64,000 nt of DNA from Chamaecyparis obtusa (lineage: Eukaryota > Streptophyta > Pinopsida > Cupressales > Cupressaceae), in assembly GCA_027943335.1 (NCBI GenBank), contig BSBK01006741.1:806001-870000 (forward strand), read 5' to 3'. Shown here piece by piece: positions 45,849-57,982 of this stretch. Both the position numbers and the translations under genes were made by a program. Below the pieces are notes generated by a model. That model saw only the letters and a program-made list of their open reading frames with translations. It ran no database searches and was not told the DNA's origin. Each line of letters begins with the position of its first letter. Positions within the stretch are counted from its first letter, which is position 1.

Positions 45849-47300
45849 ATGGTCAAGCTACTCACTAAGTACAAGGATGTCATAGCATGGTGCTACAAAG
45901 ATCTGAAGACCTACAACCCTAGCATCATAGCCCACAACATCCTATTGAACCTAGACGTTAAACCTTTTCACCAAAGGCAAAGATCGATCAACCCCGTGAT
46001 CGAACCAGTAATCCAAAAGGAGGTGCAAAAATTGCTTGATGCTAAGATAATTTTTCCCATCAGACATTCAACTTGGGTAGAAAACCTGGTCCTCATAAGA
46101 AAGAAAAGTGGAGAGGTTCGGCTCTACATGGATTTAAAAAATCTAAATAGATCTTCTTAGAAGGACAACTACCCTTTGCCTTCTCTAGATGAAGTGTTAC
46201 AAGTAGTCAACGGTTCTCAAATGATGTCCTTCCTAGGTGGCTACTCAGGGTACAACCAAGTCATGGTAAAAGAAGAAGACCGCTTGAAGACGGCCTTCAC
46301 TATGAAATGGGGAACATTTTCCTACCACCACATGCCATTCGACCTAATCAATGTAGGAGCTACCTTCCAATGGGTTATGGATGAGGCATTCAAGGGTCTA
46401 GTCAACAAGTGCATCATTATATACATGGATGACCTCACAGTTTTCTCTAGGAATTGGGTGGACCACATTGGAGATTTGTGAAAATTTTTGAAGAGGTGTC
46501 GACACTATGGGGTTTCCCTGAACCCTAAGAAGTGCATTTTCAGGGTGACACAAGGTAAACTCCTTGGGCACATTATATCCGAGATAGGTATCTCAATTGA
46601 CCCTAAAAGGGTTGAGGCTATCCTTAAATTGGTCCCACCAAATAGTAGGAAGGAATTGAAGTCTTTTTTTAGGAAAATCAACTTTGTCCAAAAATTTATC
46701 AGTGGTTTTGTAGAGATAGTACACCCCTTGAATGATATGTTAAAAAAGGATGCTAAAATCAAATGGAATGCTCTGGCTAAAGGGGCATTCAAGGAAATCA
46801 AGACATCCATTGCCACGGCTCTAGTCTTGGTCAGTCCTAATTATCTACAACCATTCAAGGTCTACTCTTTTGCTTCAGAACATTCATGTGCTGGGATCCT
46901 CATGCAGAAGAAAGAAGGTGAAGATGAAAGGCCAATTGCTTTCATGATCTGCCCACTGAAGAATGCAGAGCTCAAATATCCTAGATTGGACAAACAGTCT
47001 TTTGCCTTGGTCAAGGCTATCAAGAATTTTAGACATTACATACTATGAAGTAAGGTCATTGCTATTGTTCTAGATCTAGTAGTTAAATCTTTGTTAGTGC
47101 AAAATGAACTTGGGGAATGAAGAGGCAAATGGATGACAATATTGCAAGAGTTTGATATTGAGATACAATCGATGAAATTGGTGAGGGGTCAAGGTCTCAC
47201 TAAGATGATAGCTAAAATATAATAAGGATTGGTGTGCCAGGTGTACACCAGCAAAGGAATAATCATTGATGTATGGTATCAAGACATAGTCTACTACTTG
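45849..47300 (+). pseudogene. Inner element reverse transcriptase and RNase H
   Basis: RT opens with LLTKYKDVIAWCYKDLKTY, then LYMDLKNLNRSS (the usual C-V-D-F block altered), GGYSGYNQV, PFDLINVGATFQW and an intact YMDD box at 46422-46433. LNPKKCIFRVTQGKLLGHII and the RNase H (YSFASEHSCAGILMQ to DKQSFALVKAIKNFRHY) follow. The RNase H Asp of ASDxS reads Glu. Stops at 46158 (where a Leu or Gln is expected) and 46479 split it. The domain order and residues closely match the outer element's RT. Confidence 0.9.
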
Positions 47301-48510
47301 CTGCAAAACTATTGTCCAGATGGATTGAATGGTTCCCAATGGAGAGCCCTTAAGAATAAGAGCAGTTCATACATGTTGAAAAATGGGAAGCTCTACAAAT
47401 GAAATTATGATTGATTATATCTATGATGTTTGGACTGAATATAAGCAGAGCTAGTTCTCACAAAATTTCATGATAAGTATGGTACGGGGCATGGATCAGT
47501 AGAAGCCACAGCTCATTAGATACTAAGATCTGGCTATTACTGGCCAACTTTGTTCAAAGATGCCCATGAACATGTGCGCTCTTGCCATGTTTGCCAAACC
47601 AACACCATTTGAGAGAGACACCTAGTGATGCCCTTACAACCAGTATATGAGGTGCGTCCATTCACCCAATGGGGGCTGGATTTCATGGGGATGATCAATC
47701 CCCCATCCTTAGCAGGAAACTGATACATCTTAACTGCAACTGATTGCTGCACATGCTAGATGGAGGCACAGGTTATGAAAAATTGTACCACATAAGTGAT
47801 CACCAAGTTCCTAGAAGAGTTAATCATCATGAGGTTTGGCATGCCCTTTTCTCTGGTATGCGATAATGCTCCTTACTTTTCATCCATGAGTCTCATTCAA
47901 TGGGCTTTCGAGAACCAAGTAATTCTTAAATTCTCATCCAATTACTACCCGTAAGGGAAAAGAGTTGCTAAGTCCACCAACAAGAACCTGATAATAGTAA
48001 TCAAACATCTATTAGATGACAATCCAAGAGACTGGCACACCCAGTTTAAATATGCTATGTGGACAGATCGGGTCAGAATCAAGAACACCCTAGGGACTTC
48101 TCCCTACCAATTAGTGTATGGTTTGTAACCCATCTTTTCGATGAACCTAAAAATACCAATCTTGAGATTCATGGATCAATACGTTGAGGGTGAGGATCGG
48201 GTGCAAATTCATCTTATGAATTTGTTGAACCTCGAAGAAAAATGAACCATGGCCCTAGAACATGTAGCCAAACACTAGGTTGTCATCAAGCAATGGTTTG
48301 ACAAAAGAGCAACTGTGAAAGCTTTCTGAATTTTTGATCTGGTCCTAATGTGGGACAAAGAAAAAGAAAGACCAGGAAGCCACACAAAATTCCAATGTCT
48401 GTGGATAGGCCCATTTCAAATAGCTAAGATCCTGGGAGAAAATACCTTTCGGATTAGTTCTCTCAATGGAGAATTGGTCCATTACCAATCAATGGCCAGT
48501 TTCTAAAGCA
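47301..48510 (+). pseudogene. Inner element integrase, heavily decayed
   Basis: The zinc-finger end CHVCQTNTI, core WGLDFMGMINPPSLAGN, TATD, and LVCDNAPYFSS are readable with multiple stops. At the catalytic Glu the text reads GKRVAKSTNKNL, with Lys where related integrases have Glu (as in VESSNKSL of the outer element). The C-terminus is KFQCLWIGPFQIAKILGENTF to LNGELVHYQSMASF, the pol end. It is dead through stops and the Glu change. Confidence 0.85.
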
Positions 48511-49591
48511 CTATTTCGGGACTTGATTTTTCCCTTGTACCCTGCTGTATATTCTTGTATTATATTGTTTTTTGTTTGTTTTGTTGGGTTGGAGTCAGTA
48601 TTGTCATCTGTGTCTTTTCTTTGTTTGCAGGGGGGGTCTGCGTTTTCTTTTTTGAGCGGTCCTTTCATTTAGCATAGGCCTCAAGTTAAGCTTCCCACGG
48701 CTTGAATTACCAAGATAGTTCTATCTTGCAGTGAGCCAAGGACAGGGATAGGAGGAAAAATCGCTCTTTTTTTAGAATCCTTGGGAGCATAGGCTAGATT
48801 GAAGCATCCTCAACACTGAAACACATTTTAAAAGGAAAATTCCAAGCCACAAGCTTATCTAGGTGAGATTCCAATTTGCACAAGGAAGTGCCCACAATCA
48901 TGAAGAAAGCTTGAAAACCAAAACCCTTCCTGGACTGAAATACAAATTTTTTTAAAAAAAAAGGGAGCAAGAAAATGAAAGGGAGGAATGCATAAAGATG
49001 AGATAAACAAAGAGATGCTCAAAACCAGGACAACATAGTCTAAGCGCTGGCCCATTTTTTCAAAAAAGAAAGAAAGAGCTACAAAAGGCTTTTTCTAGAG
49101 CCATAAGGAGCATCGAAGCAGCTCGCACAAAATAAAATTTGCTGACAAGATGGGTACTCTCAAAGGGATTCACCCCAAAGCTTAAAGTAAAATCGAGTCT
49201 AAGAGCCCTCCTATGAAGTTTAAGCACTTCTACTAAAGCTCATCTACAGTCAGGAAAGGGTGACTTTGACAACCTCTATTGGGTCCATCAATGTCTGCCT
49301 GGTAATAGAGCAAGGTCAAATTGACTTATGGTTGACTTTTGGTTGATGGGCATTGATTTGGCAATGAGAGGTGGATCATCGAGGGGAGCTCATGGCAAGA
49401 TTTTTCTAGGGAAATTGAACTCACACCCTCACACACTGGATGTAGACATCATGGTTTTCTCAACCTTCGTGACATTGAAAGGCACACTCTATTCGATAAT
49501 CTTCATACTTGGCCCATTGCGCATTAAGGACTGCCTCCAGATCAACTGGCTATAGGGAATTTTCATCATTTTTTTTTTTGTTTGGGCTATT
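48511..49591 (+). other. Interior 3' spacer between pol and 3' LTR, no gene
   Basis: No supported ORF. It includes T-rich runs and ends TTTGGGCTATT at the LTR edge. This echoes the GGGGGCTAAA tract beside the 3' LTR of the element at 4432-14839 and is probably a decayed polypurine tract. Confidence 0.5.
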
Positions 49592-49950
49592 TGTTGTGGT
49601 CCCACAACCACACCCCCCTTTCTGGCCCTTATAGCTTAAAAGGGGCCCCCCTTCTATTTTTTGCATATTTTTAGTGGTCTTTGGGAGTTAGTTTTTTTTT
49701 CCTTCCTTTTAGCTAGTTTTCGGCCTTTCGGCCTTGTGTGTCTTTCAGACTTTCAGAGGTTTGAAAGTGTGAAGAATAGGGGGAGTGGATCAAAAGGCCT
49801 TTCAGACCTTTCAGACACTGACATTGTCAGAAAGGTAAGTTCATGTGAGAGTCAGACCTCTCGGTGTTGTCAACCTTTTAGAGTTTTGAAATGATTAAAC
49901 ATCCAAAAGGCCAATGTGCGGGGTCACTGACATCAGCAACCCCGTGAGCC

Positions 49951-49957
49951 TATAAAA
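49951..49957 (+). promoter_or_regulatory. TATA box of inner 3' LTR
   Basis: TATAAAA within GAGCCTATAAAAGGAAG, identical to the 5' LTR box. Confidence 0.6.
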
Positions 49958-50712
49958 GGAAGTGAGGGTTTTTAAACCCTCAATTTGCCTTCTCGATCCT
50001 CTAACTTTTTTGCACCTATTGCTCGACATTTTCTCCATCTGAGTGCTTGTCTACGTGGTTTTCTCTCATCTTCTTGTTGGTCATCACCATCTTCATTGTC
50101 TCAGTGGTAGGCATCTTGTTCCCCTCTTGTTTTGTTTTAGTTTATTTTCCTTTCTCTGTTTTAGTTTTTTAGGTGTTGTCTTAGGTTTAGGGTTTTTTTT
50201 TCAGCCCTTTTTGGCCTGGTCATTAGTTTGTTGGTTTGTCTAGTTGGCCTCTTTTAGCCTTTGGGATTGGCAAGGTAGTCCCCTTGCATCCCTCCCTAAG
50301 TTCATGGTTGAATCTCACCATCGGACCCATTTTCAGGTTCCGGCCCTAAACCCTAGTTTCAGACCTTCGGGGTTTGAAAAATTATGGATTTCACCAGGAC
50401 AAAGAGATAAGTCCTTGAGCTATTGACGTTTCAAAGGTTTCACACCCCAAAACATCCTGCATCCCCAAAAGCACCGAAGGGGGCACCTTTTCCTTGCTCT
50501 CACCAAGTCCTCGAGCTGTCGGTGTTTTGGAGGTTTCGCACCCTGAAACATCTTCCAACCCTAAAACTGCCGAAGCTACACTCCTCACTTCATGCTTGCA
50601 GTTGTTTCGTCCTTATCAGACCTTTTAGACCTTACGGCATTTGAAATGTCCATCTTGTCTAAAAGAATGAAAAGGCCAAGATCTCTGCTTTTTGTTTTGA
50701 AACATGTTTTCA

Positions 50713-50782
50713 GTAAGTGGTGATACTTTCCAGTTTCTTTTCTCACACAATGTAACTGATTCCAAACTTGTACTCTTTTCAG
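50713..50782 (+). other. 70-nt intron before the LTR ORF, 3' LTR copy
   Basis: GTAAGT donor, TAACTGAT branch-point match and TTTTCAG acceptor; the same length as the 36324-36393 intron. This copy has the better branch point and acceptor. Confidence 0.65.
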
Positions 50783-50784
50783 AT

Positions 50785-53700
50785 ATGGCTAAGAAGGTAC
50801 TCACATCACTAGTGATGAAATACCAATTTAAAGGATACCACCCACCTTCTAAAGTGATAGACTTGCACACTAGAATAAATGATACTGACATTAGGAATGT
50901 AAGCTAGAATGAATATCTGAACAAGTGTGCTCAACTGGTGGGCCGTTTAGAGGATTGCATGTCATTGGTCCACTGTTCCCTGGTGAACACAGTGGCACAT
51001 CTCCAATCTCTATCAAGTTAGCATGGGGTAAGTGGTCCTAGACTTGAGGCCTGACAACATCAAGGATGTTTTCCACCTGCCAAAGGGAGTAGACAAGTTC
51101 TTCAACTTCAATATAAATAAGGGGATGGAATTTTATAACAAAGATACCTAGATGGCACACAACATTGTCAATAATGAATACCTAATGCAGCCATTGCCCA
51201 AGAATAGGCTAGATAGAATTGACATGAGGAGAGGTTATATGAAAGAAGATATCCAGGCCGCTATCACAATGATAAGCAGGGTGTATGGCCTGCCCAAGTC
51301 CCATCAGCTGGAACCTTGGATGATCTTCCTTATCCAAAAGATTAAAGAAAGACAAGCAAGGTTTGATTGGGCCTCTATTTTGAATGATCAGTTTGATGAG
51401 CAACTAATTTGGGTAAAGATAGATCCACACTTTTACATGACATCTTATGTTGTGTACTTACTAGCCACCAGGGCAGTATATCCAGGATTGACTAAGGTCG
51501 GTAACATTGGGGAACAAAACACTTGGCCATTCACACTATATCCTCAACTGGTGCGAAAGGACTTCCTCACACACAATAGCCTAGAATTTAGGATAGTTAA
51601 TGATGCCTTCATTTTCACAATCATCCACTCCATTGAGGCTGATTTTGCTAAGAGGTTATCAATAGAAGTAACAGCCAAAGTACAGGCCATTGGGGCATTC
51701 TACATTCAATTCAGAACTTTCACATACATTCAGGTGGTAGGAAGCACTTTAGCACCCAAGAAGCTCCCAAGATACCCTCCTGATAGGGTGGTTCTACTGG
51801 AGATAGCTAGGCAATTGTCTAATGCTCATGAGCATATCAAGCATAAGAAGAAACAATGCCAAAGCTTCCCTATTTCAGTCGGTCCTCATTGTGTTCTGGA
51901 CATGAAAGTTTGGAAGTCTTTGGTCAGAGAATGGCATGAGTTCCTACTGGCAACCTATAGTTTGGTAAGGCCACATTTCGACCCCATTGGTATGTACAAC
52001 CACATAATGGGAAGACACTATGTCCATGAGCTGCATGTGGAAGATCATTGGGCCAATTGTGTGGATGATTATGAGGTGAGAATCTATGACTATTGCTGGA
52101 TGAGCATAGAGTTGGTGCAAGGTGCCCTTTCCCTAAAGATTCCAAAGAAGGCATTAGATGCAGATTCTGATAAAATCATGGATTCTATATATAATGTAGA
52201 TAAGGTGTATAATAGGGCCATCTTAAATATAGAAATAGATCAGGATGAGAATGATAGTATGGACTTCAGGACCCGACATGTGGTCAAGCTGACAAGATCA
52301 TGGGTTGTTCATCCTTTTCCAATGCAACCACTTCCTATGAAGAAAATCCCCGAGAAGACATCTTGAGGAAAGAAGAAGGGGTAAAAGATCTGGAACCTTG
52401 GTTTAAAGGGGCTTCCCCTCTAAAGCCTAAGATCGTATATCAAAATGAGCATCCCACCACATACAGTTTGGTCACGCATTCCAAAAAGGTGAAAACCAAG
52501 ATGACTGGGAGCATTGCTCCACCAAAGGCACCTTCATCAAGTGACCATAGTTCCCCTAGCTCAGAAAAGAGAACAAAGTTCAAAATAGTTGGACCTAAGC
52601 TGATTGGAGTAATTAAAGGCCATGTTTACAAAAGGAAAGAAGGCTCAACCCCTACTCAGATGGATACTCTAGAAGAAGGTGATGAAGATTTGTTGGATGA
52701 AACCCCCTTCATTAGGAGAACATGGTTAGCAGGATTCTTAAAGAAAAGGAGATTAATGGAAGATGATCCTAAGGATGATGGAGGGGCTACTCAGGCAGAG
52801 CCAATAAATTTGGATGCCCTAGGTGACAATGAATTCAAAATCTCTAATTTTGTAGGCCTGCATGGGTTCAAAGAAGCTGAACAACAAGCTCGTATGTAGT
52901 TCACTAGCCTTTTTAGTAGCATGGAAGAGGAGTTACCATAGGCACCTCAAGGGAAAAGTGAGGTTGAAATGGCCAAAGACCAAGAGGGAATTGCAGGACC
53001 TAAGAAGGAATCATCTGTTAAGATCACCTTGAAGGAGGAAATAGGTACACAAGTACCTTTGGATGCGTCTATTCCACCTTCACCCCCATCTCACCCTTCC
53101 ACACTTCCCACCATCCCACTTCAAGAGCCTCCCATTGTCTCACTTCCCACTCTCGTGCTAGATACTCCACCGCCTCAGCAACCCTTTTCTTCCCATGTTC
53201 CTTTCCCAACTTCAACTCCACTAGCCCAATTTACCACTCCCCTCACATCCTCTACACCTCCCCGACTCAACATTCCTCCCCAAGTTCATATGGATTCGAT
53301 ACCCCAGAGCTCACAAGAACTAGAGAAAGAAGTTGAAGTCATCGGCAGAGAAGGGGGAGAAGAAATTCATATTGGATCTAAGGAAGAGGGTGATAAGGGA
53401 GAATCATAGATAGAAGAGGAGCTACATACAAAAGAAGATAAGCCTCAAATGGATACTGAGGAGCAAACAGTTGATGGGCAACAGACAACAGTTGAGGGAG
53501 AGCCAGAACAAGGTATTGGGAATGAGAAAGAGATAGAAGAAGAAGAAGTTACAGTGGACATAAGGACTGAACACGTGGGCACTTCTACTACATTGGTTGC
53601 TCCCTATAAGCCATTGAGTGTGTCCTCAAAGCCCACTTGGTTTACCAAAGAAGTGCAACCAAGGGTAAGGGTATATACTGATGAAGAGGTTGATATGACT

Positions 53701-54843
53701 ATGCTAGGACATGCCTTCCACCAAATGGCACCAGTTCCCCAGGCAAAGAGAATATCCTATGTAATGCAAGATCAGGTGAGAAGGTGTAAGGCATAGGTGG
53801 CTGTCCCAATGATGGATAATAGTGCAAAGGAGATCACTCCAGAAGACTATGTGTTAGAAGAGGTGGACTTGGGAGAACCAACCAGAGAATGTAGCAAAAC
53901 CTTGGCTACCTTGGGTCTAAAGCATGCTTCAGGTTTTATGAGTAAAGATGAGGATAGAATAAAATCATTGGAAGAGAAAAATGAAGTAATGAAGAAATTC
54001 ATTTTGAAGATAGCGGGTCCAATTGACCCAAATAACCCTGAAGCCTCAATACAATAAATTTTGGAGAAGAAGGGGGATATAGACACTGACATTCCACATT
54101 CTTTTGTATAGGCTTGTGTAGATTGGAAGCTAGATTTTGAACAATTCACTAGCTTATCTCTTAGGCAGATTTTAAGGCCCTTTCAAGGCATTTTGGCAGG
54201 GATAATTTCTTTGGTAGAGATCATGAGTGAGGAGAATGGGGTAGAAGAAACTATCCTAAATTGGAAAAAGGTATTAGATGAGCTAACAATGATAAGGAAG
54301 CAACACTTCCAGGTGCTAATGAAGATTTATGAAGGAGCAGAATTAGATAACTTCAAAGAATGGATCCAAGAGATAACAATAGCATTGGCCATACTTGGGA
54401 AGGTGCTCAGAAGGTTGGATAAGAAAAGGGATGAGGGCATGCTATTTGCAAATGAGTTACAAGAGTTCTTTGAGGGCTTAGATTTGGATCTGTTTGAAGA
54501 TGATGATGATAAGACTATGCACCCGGTGAATGATATTGTCAATCAGTACTTGAATATATTCTGATGCGTAAAGACAAAGGAGGATCTTCAGCAAATGTTT
54601 TATCAAAGGGAGGAGATTTAGAAAATGTTGCCTCGTGAAGAAGAAATAAAAGCCTTTGCCAGGGGATTGAAAGATTACAGAGATAGACAGAAGGAAATTC
54701 TCCAAGGCATTAAGATGTCAAACTTCAATGAGGTGTTGGAGGTGGTAGATAGATTCAAGAAGGCACATCCAGAGGTACCTTCTAGCTTGTGGACCTCCAG
54801 CTCAAGATCTATTAGCTCCCATGTACAGAAAGTGCAGTTTTGA
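50785..54843 (+). pseudogene. ORF inside inner 3' LTR
   Basis: This is the counterpart of 36396-40463, ending at the same TGA. It has fewer stops: one stretch of 404 codons (51152-52366) is uninterrupted and covers most of the globular N-terminal half, where the 5' LTR has several TAG codons. A TAG at 50905 (TGG in the other LTR), the deletion near 51019 and a one-base loss near 52380 break it. It keeps a segment near 54440-54500 (DLDLFEDDDD) that is absent from the 5' LTR. Comparing the two copies shows each stop is secondary and that the ancestor was open. Function unknown. Confidence 0.75.
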
Positions 54844-55382
54844 TACTTAGTCATTTTTTTAGTATAAGATTTCTAGCCCTTTTGGCCATAAGGAGTTTTC
54901 GGCCTCTGACAACTCTGACAACTTCACAGTAGTAGAGATAAGGTTAGCACTTAGCCAATTTTGGGTGTTGCATTTTCAGACCAAGTGTCGGGTTTTGGGC
55001 ATTTTTTGGGCACGTCTAGGAGTTGACTCTAGTTCTCTGAGAGATCACTTCTTAGTCATTTGGACTTCTTTCTTGGGATCATTTGGGCATGATTACAGGA
55101 TCTCTTTTAGTCAGGACTACGAAGAGTAACTAAAGTCAATGATCCTGGGGGCAAACATGAAGATCACCACACCCATGAACCAGTTCCAACCCATTTTGAG
55201 ATATCTAATGCTTGTTTTTATGAAAATTCTTGTAATGCACGAGGTTTAATTCCATGCTAGGATAGTTTAACTCAGCTTTCATAGTAGTTTCTTTAATGCA
55301 ATCTCTAGTTGAGATTTCCTTTCAAGTTTTAGTTGCGGCAAAACCCTAGCTGCGAAAATAAGAGTAGAGCTCTATAAATTGT

Positions 55383-55388
55383 AATAAA
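55383..55388 (+). terminator. Polyadenylation signal of inner 3' LTR
   Basis: AATAAA in the same context as 40992-40997, followed by ATGATGTAATG. For the genomic RNA this copy would be the functional end. Confidence 0.6.
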
Positions 55389-56200
55389 ATGATGTAATGA
55401 GGGTCGACCGAATGATTAATACAAGTTATGCAATTGGTGCTTCATCATAGTGTGATTTTTCTACTGTCTATGTGAAATCTATGAATGTGTGATTTGCTCA
55501 TTCTTTATTTCAAAGAGTTGATTGTTTCTTTGATGATTTCAAGTCTACGATCTCTTAATTTGGTGTTTGCTAGTATCATATTGCTCTATTGTGACAAATC
55601 TCTAAAAAGATCTTTCTTTGGTGCCTAAAGATTAACTTGTCTCATGTGTGCACACATTTTGAGTGGCTTCGTGATCTGATGAGTTTTGACTTATCATACA
55701 TCTACATTGTTTGAATTTTGTTGATAATTGCATCCATTCAGCTAAAGATTGTGACATGATCTAATCTTTGTTGTGTGGGTTCCTCATCTTCTTGGTCATT
55801 TAATTCACATGGTGGTGTGATTACTAGCATATGCTCGTTAGGTTTCTTTCAAGTATTTCATTTCAATTTTCTTGTTACCTTACTCTTTCTAACCTTCCTT
55901 GCAAAGTCACTTTCAATATGATAATTTAAATCTATATTGTTTTCATTTCTTAAATCTAAAAATTGAATAAAAAAAGAGAGATATTGTGGAATCCTAAATT
56001 TTGTTTTGCAGTTTCCCTTAAGAGAAGAACCAGCAAAGGCCTCCTTGATAACAAATTCACATTTTTCTTCCATTGAGTTACCCGAGCAATTGAGATCTAG
56101 CCATCTGGAACCTTGAGATTGATTCCATCAATCTTCCAATAGAGGGGTTTGTTCTTACAGATTCCTAGTTGTTGTCTTCATGCAAAAATGACCCTCAACA

Positions 56201-56205
56201 GGACT
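56201..56205. repeat. Target-site duplication of inner element, right (GGACT)
   Basis: Identical to 35153-35157. Confidence 0.92.
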
Positions 56206-56498
56206 ATTTTCCTATTGCGGGGTAATCTTTCACCCTCTCTCTCTATAGGGGAATAATAATCCTCATACTGGTTTAAACCCAAATCAACCACCTCCTCATA
56301 TTCTGAGGCATTTCCTTCCTGACTGAGAGGAGCAAGACCCTCCTATCTTGAGTTTCCCTTCTGTTTCTAGGTAAGAGACATGTCACTGATACTTTTTTCA
56401 CTCCTAACCTGGCCTCATTTGGATGTGGCTGGAAGCTCACCTTGTAAATCTTCCTCCAGGTGTTCCTTCCTCCAAGACCTTGTATTTTTGTAACTCAT
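56206..56498 (-). pseudogene. Outer element gag, N-terminal part
   Basis: The minus-strand ATG at 56498 gives MSYKNTRSWRKEHLEEDL. The frame runs, with stops, to NRKIVPNRWHGGE across the inner-element insertion point into 35157. That the reading frame joins cleanly across the insertion supports both the nesting and this start. The N-terminus is acidic with no recognised domain. Confidence 0.65.
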
Positions 56499-56805
56499 AG
56501 TAATATAGTGATATTTTATTTAGCACTAGTATAGAGATGCTTAAGAGTCACCACCCAAGCTATGTGGGATTTTCTATGATTTTATAAATTAGGAAGGGTA
56601 GGCAAAAGAAAGGAGTCAACTTTGTTTTCAAAGGTAACCAACTGGCTTTGATAATAAGTAGGCTAGGAGTCAAGCTCAACTTGTACTTGCGTTATTGTAT
56701 ACAAATGTTTACAACTCAGAGATATCCACTATTTTGAAAATAGGTAGGTCAGGAGTCTAGCTCAACTTGAAACCTACACTATTTTCTCTTGATCAAAATC
56801 TCCAC
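56499..56805 (-). other. Outer element leader between PBS and gag
   Basis: Untranslated leader, no ORF. A pair of imperfect repeats containing AAGTTGAGC-TGACTCCT-CCTAC (near 56660 and 56755, minus strand) might take part in packaging, but nothing shows it. Confidence 0.45.
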
Positions 56806-56823
56806 TCCCCAATAGAGTCACCA
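56806..56823 (-). other. Primer-binding site of outer element
   Basis: The minus strand reads TGGTGACTCTATTGGGGA, three bases after the LTR end. It resembles the TGGCGACTCTGCTGGGGA sequence I recall as a plant Ty3/gypsy PBS, with C-to-T type changes. It fixes the right LTR as the 5' LTR. Confidence 0.7.
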
Positions 56824-57982
56824 TTTTGTTGGTTCCTGGATAGGATTTTACACTCCATGAGATACCAATATGCCTATGACTGATGTTAAGGATTGGTTAA
56901 TTCCAAATATGAGAAATCTCTAGGCAATTGGACCAACTTTAGGGACAAGACTGCCCTCTTCACTTCTGGCTCTGCAAAACCAAGGCGGGTACACCTGATC
57001 TAATAGTTTTACCTCTGTTTCTTATCTAATACTAGATCTTACAATAGATAATAGTGAGAAAGTACTAAGTAACAACCTATTGCTCATTGACTCTCCATCA
57101 CTGGGTAGAACAACATATAAAGTAAATAAAATGTAAAAGACTAGTATTGATTTAATGTTTTCAAGATTACAAGATTTCAATCATTCTATACAAAGAAAAG
57201 ATGGGAAAATATAGGCCAATGCCTTATCCATTGGGCAAAATATCAGAAGACAGAATGAATATAATAGTGTTTGAAAGATAACTGGTCTTGAAACATAAAT
57301 ACAAAATATTCCAAATCTTTCCTACTTATAGAGATTCCCTAAATAGATTCAGTAAACATGCATCCCACTCAAAGCAATATTTAATCTAATCCTGGATCAA
57401 AACTCAGAGCTAAACACATACATATAAACCTCCGAAAGACTTAAAAATTTACTAAATAAAATCACAGGAGAGACAAAGACTTGAGATTTTTATGAGATTT
57501 GTATTAAGTGGAACCTTGAACGTTGCATACATCATACTCTGAATCAATAAGCTTGCAAAATAGCAGTAACAACCTATACTTCTTTTCTATTTCTTTGATA
57601 AAATGATACAAGATTTTACAATCCTTGACTGAGCGTTAGGGTTTTAGAGTTTCTATCTTTTTAACTCCTAGAATCTCAATATCTAGAATGATCATGGAAA
57701 ATCCCTTATATACAAGGAGATGCAACAAGCTACCGATCATTCTAGGGTTACAAAAATTTAACCTAAAACTTTTTCAACAACCTCCAAAGATTTACAATAA
57801 ATACATCGATGAAATAGGTGAGATATTTTGTAGAAGAGCCACCACCTCCCTATGTCTTCAATGTTGTCCTCGACTTCTTTCAACAAATTTGACTTGTAAC
57901 ATCTTGCTGTCCATCCTATAATAAATGTCTTCCTATATCTCACCAACCTATATGACCCAAAAAGTAACTGTCTTTACTTGCT

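Larger units (their letters stand above)
35158..56200 (+). mobile_element. Inner giant-LTR Tat-type retrotransposon (21,043 bp)
   Basis: Two direct LTRs (35158-41809 and 49592-56200) both start TGTTGTGGTCCC and end CTCAACA, flanked by a perfect GGACT duplication. A PBS follows the 5' LTR, and plus-strand gag, protease, extra RNase H, RT, RNase H and integrase fill the 7.8-kb interior. It sits within the gag gene of the outer element, so it is younger than that insertion. Over a hand-compared 111-bp stretch (36850 and 51182) its LTRs differ at five sites, four of them transitions at CHG or CG sites. Each LTR holds a long ORF. Confidence 0.95.
49592..56200 (+). repeat. 3' LTR of inner element (6,609 bp)
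   Basis: A full-length partner of 35158-41809, with the same TATA box (49951-49957), hairpin, intron, ORF and poly(A) signal. A deletion near 51019 joins at a shared TTAG, removing about 75 bp that the 5' LTR keeps. GGACT follows at 56201. Confidence 0.95.

Noticed and set aside
48466..48672. Hydrophobic plus-strand ORF after inner integrase, suggestive of an envelope-type membrane protein
   Set aside because: It is short, out of frame with pol, overlaps the integrase end and has no signal-peptide-plus-domain layout. The hydrophobicity comes from a T-rich spacer.
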